Source: Phoronis australis (Eukaryota; Phoronida; Phoronidae). From it: a stretch of 64,000 bases of DNA. The notes beneath the pieces were generated by a model. The model did no database searches and was not told the DNA's origin. It saw nothing but the letters and a program-made list of their open reading frames with translations. Every line of letters starts with the position of its first letter. Positions within the stretch are counted from its first letter, which is position 1. A program made the translations under genes and the position numbers. The stretch is from the NCBI GenBank assembly GCA_002633005.1, contig NMRA01000053.1:246386-310385 (forward strand), written 5' to 3'. Below are positions 21,901 through 34,699 of the stretch, piece after piece.

Positions 21901-22471
21901 TACGGTTGTAACATACTTCGCCAAGTAAAAAATGTGACAAAGCAACAACAAACTTGGGGAAATTTATTTGATCAAGTACAAACTTGGATGGATATCATCC
22001 ATCTTGTCATATTTCCTGATGACTACCTTGTAACTCTGTAGTAGAACTATGTTGACATTTGGAGACAAATACATGGTAATTTTGATATAAAATGTTGTGA
22101 CAAGTGCACAGCAGCTGTAAACAAGATGTGGCAGATGCCTGATAAATGTGCATCGTTGTGGGTAAATGCAGAAATTGACGGGAAATGTTGAATTTGACAT
22201 GGGACTATTTTTACTTGGCGAAATTCTTCAAATTCCGCCAAGTATGTTGCTCTGAGGTCAATTTTTTTTGTTTGCACTTTTCAGGTCGCAATTTTCGTCC
22301 GATCCACACGAAATTTATACTCAGTGTGTAGATCCGAAAGTGGTGGAAGCCTGTTTTGGTCATGATCAGATACGAGATGGCAGACATGGCGGTCATTTTG
22401 TTTCTGATTTCAGATTCAAATGCTCATAGAGGCCTCAATTTTTGACATACAAGGCTGAAAATTATTATGGT
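18968..22471. other. Start of the long first intron, nothing recognised
   Basis: Non-coding sequence of 3.5 kb with only short chance open frames. No splice-supported exon or repeat element could be identified. Confidence 0.45.
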
Positions 22472-23957
22472 TACCATATTCGCCCTAATAACCGCCCAGG
22501 GCGCTTAGAAAAATTCGTTTCAGGGGGCGCTTGAGGCGGTTGAAACCCGGTCTCCGAAACAGGCGAAATTGAAAGCTAAGATTCATCTTATTTACGCTCT
22601 GTGTATTTATAACCTATGACAGACTTTCCACAAAATTGTGGTGCATTGCTATCAAACTTTGCTGTTAAATTACGATCATTTTACAGAAAATTTTGCATAA
22701 ATCCCAGGGCGAAAACTCGCCGACTGCCTGCCTCGCAGTCGTCGTTATGGCTACTTGAATGCTTGAATAAAAATACAGCTTCAACTCAAGCAAGTTACCT
22801 GATAGTCCTCCTTAAGTTTTGCAGATGGTGGCCCTAAGATTTTTAAGTTTCCGTGGAGTCGGGATTAAGGTCAGGTTAAGTCCAAATCTGTGCTAGATCG
22901 TGCCGACTATGATCATAGGCCTACCCGGTAACACGAGAAAAAAATCTGTGGATATGTTGCTGTCACATGGCGTTTGTTTTGAAGTTCGTTTTCGTGTGTG
23001 AGTAAGTCAGCGCGTGCGGGTCACCAGAGCTCATTTGCCACAGTAAACGCAATCTGACGAGCTAGATGTTCATTGTATCCTAAAGAAATTAGCACACGTC
23101 AAGCAGAAAGCAGAACGTGTTTCATTCAGAACTTTCTGGTCTTGTCTGCTAAAAAACGTTCAACAATTGTCTCAGGAAGTCCCATAGTAGTCACCGTGTG
23201 CTGGGCTGGATGCGTACGTTACGTGACTGACAGTTATTTTTCGGGTGTGAGGGTGTGTAACATTCACGGTCAGTGGTCATTTTATCAGATATTTGGCTTT
23301 AAAAACACCAATTATGATTAATCAAACAATCCCTCTTAAAAATAATGCAAAATTTATTATGGTAGTAGAAAATGTCGGAAATTATTGCCAATATTTATTT
23401 CTTGCCGGTGCTATACTACCTGTTTCATGAATGGATAGTTCCCAAGTAATGCCTTTGATGACAGCCGGTACATGTATGTAGGGCGCGCTTCCTGGCCACG
23501 TGCCTTTAACACTGGTCGAGTTGGTTATTAGTCTTCGATCTGCAGTTTTCACGTGTGCGAAGAAATTTGTATTCCTGTTGAGGGTGGGAAATATCTACAA
23601 TACAATTCTGTTGATAATTACGGTGCATCTGTTCTGAAAGGCCAAACCACATTCCTTGCAAGATCAGCAAAACCTTTGCGTTCTTTTTGGGACACGGCGG
23701 AAGTTTGAAGTATATAGTCATGGCTGAATACCGACATAGCGGCGAGGCTCGTGGTCTACAAATTCCGCGCACAATGATTTTTTTCAGGTCTGTCGGATAT
23801 TATTGATAAATTGAAGACGTTACGATACAATTTTATGACTGTAGGGAAGGCATTTTTCGCACGTACACGTTCATGGACTGGGCGCTTATTTCAGCAAAGT
23901 CTGAAAACGCGTGGAAGCGCTATAGGGGCATGGGCGGTTATTAGGCAAAATACGGTA
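22472..23957. mobile_element. Inverted-repeat DNA transposon, 1.49 kb, non-autonomous
   Basis: The left end is taccatattcgccctaataa ccgccc; the right end, reverse complemented, is taccgtattttgcctaataa ccgccc, giving inverted repeats of about 26 bp. Motifs of the type taaccgccca/aagcgccca recur just inside both ends. A diverged second copy in the opposite orientation occupies 41591-42948. Both share a short peptide trace (GICRPRASPLC) but no open transposase, so the copies are dead or were always non-autonomous. Confidence 0.8.
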
Positions 23958-26900
23958 TTATAACTGAGAGGTACTACAACTGTGCTGTAAATCATCAACT
24001 TCCAGTTAAAGATGGCGGAAAAATGGGCAATGGCGCATATGCACCTCGGTTTCTACCCAAAAAGTTTTTCTCCTGTAGAGGGCGCATTGGCAAACAAATC
24101 ACTTTCCAACTTGTAACGTGCTCGTTTCTTGTGGTTGGCTATTATTAAATTTTGATTAACTGGAAGTTGCTTTCAAGAAGGCGGCTCTGGCGCATTTTTA
24201 CCCATTTTCGATCGTTCTGCAGTTGCATTTTGAACGTGAAGAGCAAATGACGTGAATTTTTGCATGTGTATTCCTTGAAGTGTGCTCTTTCAAAAGTTCT
24301 GCGGCAACGGTTTTCTCAGTCATACCGTTTTTGAATTATTTGACTTTTAATTTAAAAAAATTGCAAATTTTAAAATTTTTCGAAAAATTTTACGAATTTT
24401 ATAAAACTATGGCAGTAGATAGAGTTTTGAACGTACTTTCAAAAGTTGATTTTTATTTTTCGCTAGGATGCCTAGTTTTTGAGTTATTTGAGATTTTCTG
24501 AAAACGCTGTTCCTTTGTTGACCGACTTTGGTGGACTATTGTTGGTGTACTTTCTATTGAACAAGACTGTAGCCTATTAATTACTGACTTGCAACATCTT
24601 GGTTGGTCATATGAATCTGATTGTCATGTTTATCATCGTCATCGTCATCCTCTCCATCATCGTTTTTTCAGTTAATTTCACCAAGTGTCGCTCCTCCGAG
24701 CGCTCTCGTTGTGTGTTTGTTTGTTTTTTTCCGGAAAGGGAAGATCCCTATGGGTGTTGTATAATTATGAGTGCCCGGGGATGTGAAACGGTTTTACGCA
24801 ATCAATTTAAAAGGCTTTGTCCTCTATTTTTGCGTGTAAAAATTTCAGTAGACTTCAACTTTTGTTCTCGGAAACAATGGGATACTAGCGGCTCCATTTA
24901 TTTGAACTACTCTATTTATCCAGGCTTAATACTTAAGGCCCATAATTGGATGCTCAACATGCAGAATTCCGCCCACTCCCCAAGTATACGCTCGTGACTT
25001 TCAGTTACCTGAATTTTATTGTGTGAATCTTTTTGTGAAGGCCACGCAATAACTGATGCAGAATTTTCTGTCAGAAAACGGTCATATTCTCTTTTCCCGT
25101 GACTTAACAACGAGTCTGGTAAAATCTCTGTAATTTATGACACACTTTAGCCGATAAGTGAAATTTTATTTTTTCAATTTTTCATGCTACATACTCAGTA
25201 CCAAATTAAATGCATTTACATGTTCAAGGTTTGTACAACTACCATCAGACAAAGTTTTGAAAAATTGAGGACATTCATGATAGAGCTAGAAGCACTTGGT
25301 AAATTGAAAAAGGTAATTTTTTGCAATTATTTTTGTTAGAAATTGGTGAGATTTTATGGTAAATATGTTTTCATGCATAATTACATCTATGTTGTATTTT
25401 ATTTTATTTCCTTTATTTTAATTGCGTGCAGTAGTGGCTGACAATCGGTACCTTAGTTGTTCAATTGAGTAAATGGATAGTTCAGCCCACACCTTGAATC
25501 AAACATCCACTTTTTGATCCAGGAGTTTATATCATTTTTGATACTCTGGGTGTTCACCCAGACAAATACAACACATCTCACTCTGGGTCGAGTTGAATTT
25601 CAAATTTCTTAGCGTACAATTAACCGATTAATGTTATCACATCACACAGTACTTCATAGCTGCAGGTATGTACTACTCAAGGGTGCCCTGTCTTCATCTA
25701 GAGAGGTCAGGACTGAGACTACTGATTCTCAAAAGTTACACACCAAGACCAAGGGTCTCCTAACATTCCTTTCTTGTACACTTCATGCTGACACCAGCAT
25801 TCTAACTGGGCATTTCAACCTCACATGTAGTTCTCTAAATAGCTATTGGTGCAAAATCAGTCTTGTATAAACATTTGTCTTTTGTGTTATTTAGGAATGC
25901 CCATCTTTAACAGGAGTAGTTAGTCATACTCACATATATCTGTGTTACATCAGGGTGGAGGAATGATTCATTGGTCGGACCTCTGAAGTACCACTCAGGG
26001 CTAATGAGGTCAAGCCAAAATCGAAAATTTCTAACTGGAATGATAACCCCATTCAGGCAGCCAGTGAACTCTGTTTGGTTCATCGTTTATCTTGTGTAAT
26101 TAGGAAGGCAACTCGGCTATTAAAAAATCAAAACAAAGGGTTCTAGTCTAAAAGAATTATTAAATCAATTGGTTCTCAAAGATGCTGCTCCGAGGGACTT
26201 CAATAAAACATTGGTGACAATTAAAGGTTAAAGGTGCAATAGAGCTTTGCCTTCTGTCTAAAACAATTTTCGGTTTGGGCCACGTCACCTCGTTAAAATC
26301 GGTCTCATCTTGTTCCTTAGCGGGCTGGTGATTTCTAGGCTCGGATGAGAGAAAAATTGTTAGTTGGATGTTGCTTCCAACCAAGGTGTCAGTCGCTTAT
26401 CAGTTAGGTGTTGAAGCTGTATAGACATTATGAGCATCATAGGTGTTTTACTGCACATAATGGATCTCAATTCAAGCCAGGAATAAGGATTCATTACTTG
26501 CTCACTTTACTAGTGCTGGAAAAATTATTAGGACACAATGCCTCGTTTTAGCGTCAATTACAACCCAAATGTGAAAGCGCGTGTGTTCCAAAAATGCAGA
26601 GCCATCATAGTTTGGACTCTACACTTCATTTCCAAGCCTTATGGCGAGTCCATCGAAGTAGCGAAGATTGAACAAGTAGTGAAGAAAGCTGTTTTTTGAC
26701 ACAAGAACATGGTTTACTACAGGTTTGTTACCCAACCTCAAAATATTGCTATTTGGTCTTGAAAATCCAATAGGTTCAGTAAACACCAGCACAAGAGATC
26801 ATCATGACTACTATATCCAGGTCTAGTTCTACCAGCCAGCCTAATTGACAGTATCAGCAGTGGATTGTTTCTCTTCCCTATGTTCCTGTGGTGCGTGGGT

Positions 26901-27949
26901 GTGTGTGTGTGCTTGTCATCTTTGTCAGGGACACTAGCATTGTCAGAGATACTGAACATTGTTCTGGAACACCAATTAGTGTGAGGTTTGAATGCTTTTT
27001 CAACAAACACTTTGAATGTTTTCATTGATTAACAGCAAAGAGATTCAACCCTAGTGGATCGGAATGGAACGATCCAGGTTGTGAAGTTTGAACCTTTGGT
27101 GTTTGGATTAAAAAACCTCACTGGAAATTAATACAAACATCCAAAAACTGGTTGTGTTCTATGCACGTTTTTTTCAACAACGCTTAATAAAGGTCACTGT
27201 TGACTAATATAGGATTTAATAGACTCACTGGCTAAAGCATTCCAGGTGGTACGATCAGATTTCTGAGTTTGGTATATATTGTTGGCTATTGAAAAACAAC
27301 ATCTTTCAAATATTTTATTTCAGTTTTCTGTGAAACACTATGACTCCAGTACCCTTTGACCTTGATGTGATGTTTTGCTACATACCCTCATCAAGTTTAA
27401 TGTAACAATGTAACCAATCGTGGAAAATATTGTTTTTGTTGTGACATGGTTTTGCATCTTGTGGCTGTTCATTGCCAATTTTTCTTACAATTATAGTGAG
27501 CAATCATGACATGTTTTACGTGCTGTTGTGGTCACATTCTTAGAGTCACACCGTCTTCATTAATTGATATGTATTTCTATTATCATAATCATCATCATTA
27601 TTATTGTTGTTTTTGTTATTGTTATTACTGCTGTATTTGTCAGGGTTAACTCCCAGGGGGTAAAAATTGAGAGCTGCATGGGCTATTTACTAATAATGAA
27701 GTTTTTGAAAAATGGATTTTGATGTTTATCAGAATTGCTAGAGGCAGTTGTATTTGCAATAAATCCGACGAAGTACTGAGCCACTGCATGTGTTTTAGGA
27801 ACTGTAGGTTTCACCAAGATATACACTATGGTATATAAACTAAGTCTGTGTGTTTAGTCATATATCTACAAAATTAAAACTATGGATTTTTATTTTGTAA
27901 TGTAAGCATATACATTTTTTGAGAGTAGAACGTCTGTAGAATTCGAACT
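23958..27949. other. Intronic sequence, nothing firmly recognised
   Basis: About 4 kb of AT-rich sequence. Phrases such as aagatggcggaaaaatgg near 24010 and a 132-codon open frame at 24599-24997 look like chance or old repeat sequence. Microsatellite-like stretches (tcatcatta and ttgttattgttatt) occur near 27590-27630. Confidence 0.4.
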
Positions 27950-28340
27950 TTGATTTCTAACTAATCAATTGGGTCTCGTAACTATGTCAACTTGGTAAAA
28001 TTTAGTAAAAAAGAAAAGTACAATAATAGCAAAACAACGGTATCAGTAGCATGACTTAATTTCATTTGATATAAATGCTCAAGATAAAATCTCAAATTGA
28101 TGTTTAATTTTCTAAATTATCCTTTCATTTTCATTTTATCTATATCTTTGTTTCTTTTATCCTAAAAATCCTTCCCTCCTGTAAAAGTGTGGGGTTTAAA
28201 ACCAATTGCCAACAGTTTATAAAGCATGGTGAGGTATCAAGGTATCTAAGTTTCGTATGAATCCAATCAGCCATTTCTGAGATATGATGTTCTGAAGTTA
28301 TCCAAATTTCAACATTTTTCTGGACTCCTACATATATGTA
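27950..28340. repeat. Dispersed AT-rich repeat (copy)
   Basis: Collinear with 11030-11360: aatcaattgggtc, an AT-rich middle, then tctgagatatgatgttctga and agttatccaaatt, then ggactcctac. Same orientation as the PIKFYVE intron copy. Confidence 0.5.
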
Positions 28341-29796
28341 ACCTTAAGGGTACATCTGAAACCGAGCATGGGCACTGAAATGTGTAATTTGAAAAATGGG
28401 GGAATGAGGGTTTAGCTGAAGGTGGGCTTTAACTCACATGAATATACCGGTAATAATACATTTAAGTGATGAAACTCAGGAGTTATATAGCGCATGATGG
28501 AAACTACCATTGTGCAATGCAATTTACATAAATCGATGCATTCTGTTTCACATGGCATGATTATAACTGCTGAACATTTGACATGAACTCAACCTTATAC
28601 CCTGTTTCGGAAATGTCTCAACTTCATAGCCTAAATGTAGAAACCAGACGAAATGCCTCCGTTACTGTTTTTGAAATAACGAAGTTCAGTCTTTGGTTGG
28701 TGAGGCAGTGTTGAAAGTGTGATCAATAAAAGCAACAGTTGGTGCCCTCATGATCAGTTCAGATTAAAATAATATCCAGTTTACCTTATCTGACACGTAT
28801 GGTGTCTTCTCAAATCTATTGTTGTTATATCCTAGAGTTATGTTGTTTCATTGGACTTAAAGCCCTTGTAGAACGGGTAAAATAACTTTTAAGTGTGGAC
28901 AATACATCTATTTATGTTTCTTAATTTATAGTCGATACTTACAGACATTAAGCCAATACATTTTTAAGTTATTTGTTGCCAAATCACCACACATGTTCGC
29001 GATTGTAGTTGGGAAAAGGTGGCGCTGTGCGGTTATCCAGATGTGTGGAAACTAGAGAATGATGCTTTTCCAATGCCCAATAGACATTAGCGCAAGTTTA
29101 CAATTGTCATTTGTATATCAGCTCTACTTATAGTACTGATAATACTTCAGTAATTGTGCTACACGAACACTGCAGTTTCCAGAATTATAATTTTTTATCT
29201 TTCTTTTCAACACTGTAAATAGTCAAGGAGTATCCAATCATAAGACACTCAGCTGGTGTCATGGCACCTTGAACTTGGTTGGCCAGTAGATTTGTACAAG
29301 TCCTGCTGTCATCATGAGTTTTGTGTATCAGGAAATCTCATCTAAGGTACCATAATGGAGAGTAGAGCTATTGATTCAAGTGATTCAGACTTGTCTAAAT
29401 TTAGAAGGGTAGTAAAGTTAGTACAGTCGAAAAGAGCGGATTGGCTAGTGAACCTAAGTTATTCTGCTTACGTAAGCGGAAATGCAAAAGGTTTAGTCCA
29501 GATTATTTTTCTCGACTGTCCTGAATTATCTCGCCACCTCATGCAGGCAATGTTTTTCCTACCGTTTCGCGCACTCTCGACATACATTTATATTACCTTC
29601 CAAATTTGCCATCCCTTGTCACCATCAGCCATGTTTACGACGAACAGTGGGTGGCTTTGTCAGCTAGTCTGAAGCACATACAGACGGGCATTCGCAATTT
29701 GAATTGTTTTAGGTGGCACTTGCATGTATTATCTGGTTTCTAAATACGGTATGCCTCACTGTGCTGTAGGTCATGGAAAACGCAAAGAAATCTAAA

Positions 29797-30065
29797 TCAA
29801 TTCGACTTACTCAGAGATTAAAATGTTATGACTTCGTACGTTTGGGATTACTCTCTACAGTCTTTTGACGGGACCTTCAGGTATCACGTCCATAATCTTG
29901 TAGGATGATTGAAAAAAGGTATTTCATAGTCTCGGTGAAGGTATGGTATAAGTAGAATCAACTTACTCACAGGCTAAAATGTGAGTTCGTACGTTTCGGA
30001 CTACTCTCTACAGTCCTTTGTCTACGACTGATTACGGGACGTCCAGGTATCATGTTCCAAGTTGA
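29797..30065. repeat. Diverged direct repeat, two units of about 100 bp
   Basis: The units at 29797-29895 and 29955-30065 share ttactca-a-g-taaaatg, gttcgtacgttt-ggattactctctacagtc and caggtatca. The separation is about 155 bp. Origin unknown. Confidence 0.5.
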
Positions 30066-30380
30066 AGATTTTTCTGACAGTCAGAGTCCGTGTGTCTTAT
30101 GGGGGCAATTCCTAGAAAAGGCTTTTGTTTCATTGAGCTTGTGGCTTTAATGCAGTTGTCCTCGTTTCAAGCAATGTTGCTGTTTTATAGTTGGCTTATT
30201 ATGACCTGTGCAAACAATAGACACTACAGATTAATATGCATAACCTTTTTAGATATTGATTTTCACTGCTCCCTTGAGCTTTTTGTTTAGCTAAGGCTAT
30301 CTTATTTGCATGAGTCTTGGTACTTAAGTTGTTGTACCAAACATCAATAATTCTTTCTCACCTTTGAGGATTCGAGTAGG

Positions 30381-30770
30381 TCATAAAAATTCTCTAATTT
30401 GGGCATGTTTCTACAATTTAGAACGTGGAAGTTCATGCCTAAATTGAATTTTCTTGATTATGAAGATTAGGACATGGGCGATTTTGATATTTGTCTTATT
30501 TTTCAGATATCGGACACTGCGTTTTGTATCAACAAAGCACAGAAATAAACTTGACAATTCATTAAATCATCAAAATTGCTGCTGATGAAAATTTCCATGT
30601 GTTCTTGTAGTGTGTAACTTCAAGGTGAACGATCGTTTGTCATTCATTCTACCGGTAATTTTTTATTTTGAATGGTCAGTATTGTCTATTTCTAAAATTT
30701 GATAGAAGGTAAAACCTTGAGCAAAGTAATTAATTTTTTTCCCTGCCCCAAACTGGAGTATGTTTACCGC
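30381..30770. mobile_element. MITE-like inverted-repeat element (copy 3)
   Basis: Diverged member of the 4081-4457 family: it starts tcataaaaattctctaattt and ends aaactggagtatgtttaccg, with matching interior blocks (tgaagatt, gtagtgtgtaac, ccttgagcaaa). The ends are still roughly inverted to each other. Confidence 0.65.
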
Positions 30771-32328
30771 ACTCCATTGAAATCCCTACATATTTTCCTT
30801 GGATTGCTTGGCTTCTTTAGTGACATCACGGGATTCACTGCCTGGCGATTTAGACACCGGATGGCTTTGTTGGTTCATACTTTTGATAGAACTTATCGTG
30901 GCTGCAGGTAACTCCATTACTTCAAATGATTTTTTCTTGGAGAGAACAAAATTTTTATTCAGCAAAGGAGTCTTGATATTCGGTAGTAAAATCTTGCTGT
31001 TTTGAGAGGAGTTACCCTTGAAGTTTAATTCGATGAGCTTTAGTTGTGCTTGAAAGAGATAATAAGATAACACTGACATGTGCTCTGTGTCAACTCCTCT
31101 AGAACAGTAAGGTGTGAGTGTAACAAAAATTGACAAAACAAACCGGTGGTCCTTGAGTCAGTGTGACTAGATCACAGCTCTCCCTGTTAATTATATCGCC
31201 ACCAAAGGTTTCATTGGAGAATACATTATCAAATTAAGCATCGTTGCAGGAGTAAGGCACAATAGTATTGCTATTCATGTATCCGATGAGTTGTTGGAGA
31301 CAGCTGGCTGGTATTGGTATTTTTTACCAGATCAAAGTTTGGGTGAGTGCAGACCCCAGTTACAAAAACATATAGGGGAAGACCATGCTGTCTGTGTCAT
31401 GTGTTCAGACCTATCTTGAATTTCATACCACAATTTCACCCAGACAGACATCATAGCCACGTGGTACACTATGGGACAGTCAAAATTTCTGAGCAAAGCA
31501 CTAGTCTTTGTTTGGTGGACTGCATGTGATTGCCAACACATTCACTGGCATTAAGATAGGAGTTGCCTAACCAAATGAGACATTTGTTGTCACCATAATG
31601 GCAGGTCCAGTTTATAGTCTTTAAAATCCTTAAGATTTCATCACTGCCGTTTTTTGCATTACTGTGTGTGCTATTTGGTAAAGGCTTATAATACAGATAG
31701 GTCTGAATTTGATCAGCGTTTGTCAAAATGCACTGAATTGTCAAATTCTAATAGTTAATTTGCAGATTGACTTCACTGCTTCATGATCTATAACACAGAT
31801 TTTCCTGAATTCTAACACGCATCAAAATTCATTGGAACATCAACAAACAAGACTATATTTGCCTCAAATCATTTATGAATTAGAATCATTAATCAATTCA
31901 CATAAATGCCATCCATGCCGAGTCAGCTCACACACTACAACCTAATAGAAAAACTTAAGGCACAGGTTTTGAAGTTTGCCTTTTCTTGTCACAAGGGATA
32001 CAGTCACATTTACTATTGGTTCTTATTTTTGACCTTTGTAAATGACAGCATGACTAATCTTAACATTTATGTCCATGTTCATCAAATTGCCTTGACCGCC
32101 TTAACTGCTTACCTACAGCTTGCAATTAGCAATGACAGCTATTGTGCTTTACAAGTTATTATTTGAATACCATTGTGTTTGAAGTATTTGAACATGCTCA
32201 TGTCAAGTGTTTTAGGAGGGTCATATGTGCACATGTTGACTCTGCTCTCAATAGTCTTTTGTATAGTACCTTGCAATATTTATTGTATTACCGTGTCTGA
32301 GTTGTTACTCTATAGCATATCTCTAAGG

Positions 32329-34326
32329 CAAAATTTGTGAAAACTTTTGATGTGTTAGAAAAGAGTAACTTTGAAACCATTTTTCTAAGTAGCCAGCAGA
32401 ATTAGGTGCACATGTGTGCGTTTGTGTGTTCTTTTTTATTCATGACGCTGTCATCTCTGTCCGTCCGTCCGTCGTCTGTCCAGCGTCTTGCCGGTGTCCA
32501 GCTGGCGTCCGGCGTCTGGCCTGCATCCATCCAGCATCTACTGCTGTATTTCCAAAACCTCTTTATATGCATTGATGAAATTTTGTAAATACGTTCCTTT
32601 CATGGATGGGATGGTATGAGCGAATATTCGGACGGATCCGACTACCAGTGTGCCCCCTAATGGCAATTTTGTTTTTTGCGTTTGCTTCTGTATCTTTGGT
32701 GTTCCTTAATGGATTTTCATGAAATTTGGCAAGTAGGTGTCTATTAAAAAATGACGCAACCATCGGGTTTCCAAATGGATTGGACATATTTTGCGCCATA
32801 TGGTGGCCATTTTTCTGTTTTCAAGTCTTTTTTACTGTCGGCCCTTCTATAGGCCAAACCACTGTTAAGTTGATTATGAAAATTGATAGGTATGTTCCTA
32901 CTTGGAAGACGATGGCTGGCGATGATTTTTGGACGGCTCCAACTACAGAGGCTCTTCGTAGTGGCATTTTTTTGCGTTCATCTCTGTATCTCCTAAACCT
33001 TCTGCAGGATCTTTTGTTATGTCGGGCAAGTTTATTAACTTGAAAGTGAATGACAACAGTTCACAATGACTTTCGAACAGATCCAACTGCCGCTGTGCAC
33101 CCTAGTGGTAAGTTTATTTTTCTGTTTTCCTCTGTATCTTTGGAGTTCCTGGACGGATTTTTATGAAATTTAATAATTAGATTTCTAGTAAAAAGGCAAT
33201 GACATCTTTCTGTTTTCATATGGATTTGATGTACGGTAGTGCACACCACCTAGTGGCCGTTTTTATTATTTTTGAGTCTGTTTTTGGAATCCGCCTGTCG
33301 GCCAAACCTGTCTTAGGATGATCATGAAANCAAAATTTGTGAAAACTGTTGATGTTTTAGAAAAGAGTAACTTTGAAACCATTTTTCTAAGTAGCCAGCA
33401 GAATTAGGTGCACATGTGTGCGTTTGTGTGTTCTTTTTTATTCATGACGCTGTCATCTCTGTCCGTCCGTCCGTCCGGCGTCTGTCCAGCGTCTTGCCGG
33501 TGTCCAGCTGGCGTCCGGCTGGCGTCTGGCCTGCATCCATCCAGCATCTACTGCTGTATTTCCAAAACCTCTTTATATGCATTGATGAAATTTTGTAAAT
33601 AATGGATGGGATGGTATGAGCGAATATTCGGACGGATCCGACTACCAGTGTGCCCCCTAATGGCAATTTTGTTTTTTGCGTTTGCTTCTGTATCTTCGGT
33701 GTTCATTAATGGATTTTCATGAAATTTGGCAAGTAGGTGTCTATTAAAAAATGACGCGACCTTCGGGTTTCCAAATGGATTGGACATATTTTGCGCCATA
33801 TGGTGGCCATTTTTCTGTTTTCAAGGCTTTTTTGCTGTCGGCCCTTCTATAGGCCAAACCATTGTTAAGTTGATTATGAAAGTTGATGGGTATGTTCCTA
33901 CTTGGAAGACGATGGCTGGCGATGATTTTTGGACGGCTCCAACTACAGAGGCTCTTCGTAGTGTCATTTTTTTGCGTTCATCTCTGTATCTCCTAAACCT
34001 TCTGCCGGATCTTTTGTTATGTCGGGCAAGTTTATTAACTTGAAAGTGACAACAGTTCACAATGACTTTCGAACAGATCCAACTGCCGCTGTGCCCCCTA
34101 GTGGTAAGTTTATTTTTCTGTTTTCCTCTGTATCTTTGGAGTTCCTGGACGGATTTTTATGAAATTAATAATTAGATTTCTAGTAAAAAGGCAATGACAT
34201 CTTTATGTTTTCATATGGATTTGATGTACGGTAGTGCACACCACCTAGTGGCCGTTTTTATTATTTTTGAGTCTGTTTTTGGAATCCGCCTCTGTCGGCC
34301 AAGCCTGTCTTAGGATGATCATGAAA
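32329..34326. repeat. 1.0 kb tandem duplication joined by a single N
   Basis: Copy 1 (32329-33329) and copy 2 (33331-34326) are nearly identical, with an N at 33330 between them. The copy end (taggatgatcatgaaa) recurs at 34326, where the sequence continues as unique. The two copies differ by SNPs and a few short indels, as alleles would. This is the same signature as the 2.1 kb duplication at 2369-6597. Confidence 0.88.
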
Positions 34327-34690
34327 ATTAATACTGATATATGTTTCTGAGAAGAGGACATGTGTCGATGATTTTTGGACAGCACCGTCTACTGTAGCAC
34401 CTCCTAGTGGCAGTTTTGTTTTCATTTCATCCGTGGCTGTATCTCTTAAACCTTCTGCAGGATCATAAATTTGGCAAGTGTATTTGTATGAAGTTGACAA
34501 CATGACTACGACGCCCCCATGTGGCAATTTTATTTTTTCTCCGTTTTCCTCTGTAGGAGTTCCGTGGCCAGATTTTTATGAAATTTGACAAATAGGTTTC
34601 TATTAATTAAGGGATGACACCTTTATGTCTTGGGATGGAGTTGACTTAGTGTACGCCTCCTAGTGGTCGTTTTTATTACGTATTAGTCTG
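32600..34690. repeat. Modular repeat with reiterated CCTAGTGGC-type units
   Basis: The motif cc(c)ctagtggcaattttattt followed by tctgt-tcctctgtatctt, ggagttcctggacggatttt and atgaaatttg-caa-taggt recurs many times (near 32650, 33100, 33245, 33655, 34090, 34245, 34400, 34515 and 34660). The same module is found at 57465-58620 and 60640-60820. A CCGT microsatellite (ccgtccgtccgt) precedes it at 32460 and 33462. No coding frame is maintained. Confidence 0.65.
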
Positions 34691-34699
34691 CACACCTAC

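Noticed and set aside
24599-24997. 132-codon open frame with a hydrophobic start
   Set aside because: The hydrophobic part comes from a tcatcgtcatcgtcatc-like low-complexity stretch; no family and no splice sites matched.
29355-29672. 105-codon open frame
   Set aside because: The N-terminal 60 residues look protein-like, but no homology could be recognised and no splice or promoter context was seen.
30786-31136. 116-codon minus-strand open frame rich in Ser and Lys
   Set aside because: No domain, AT-driven Lys/Asn content and it abuts a MITE; likely chance, though not excluded.
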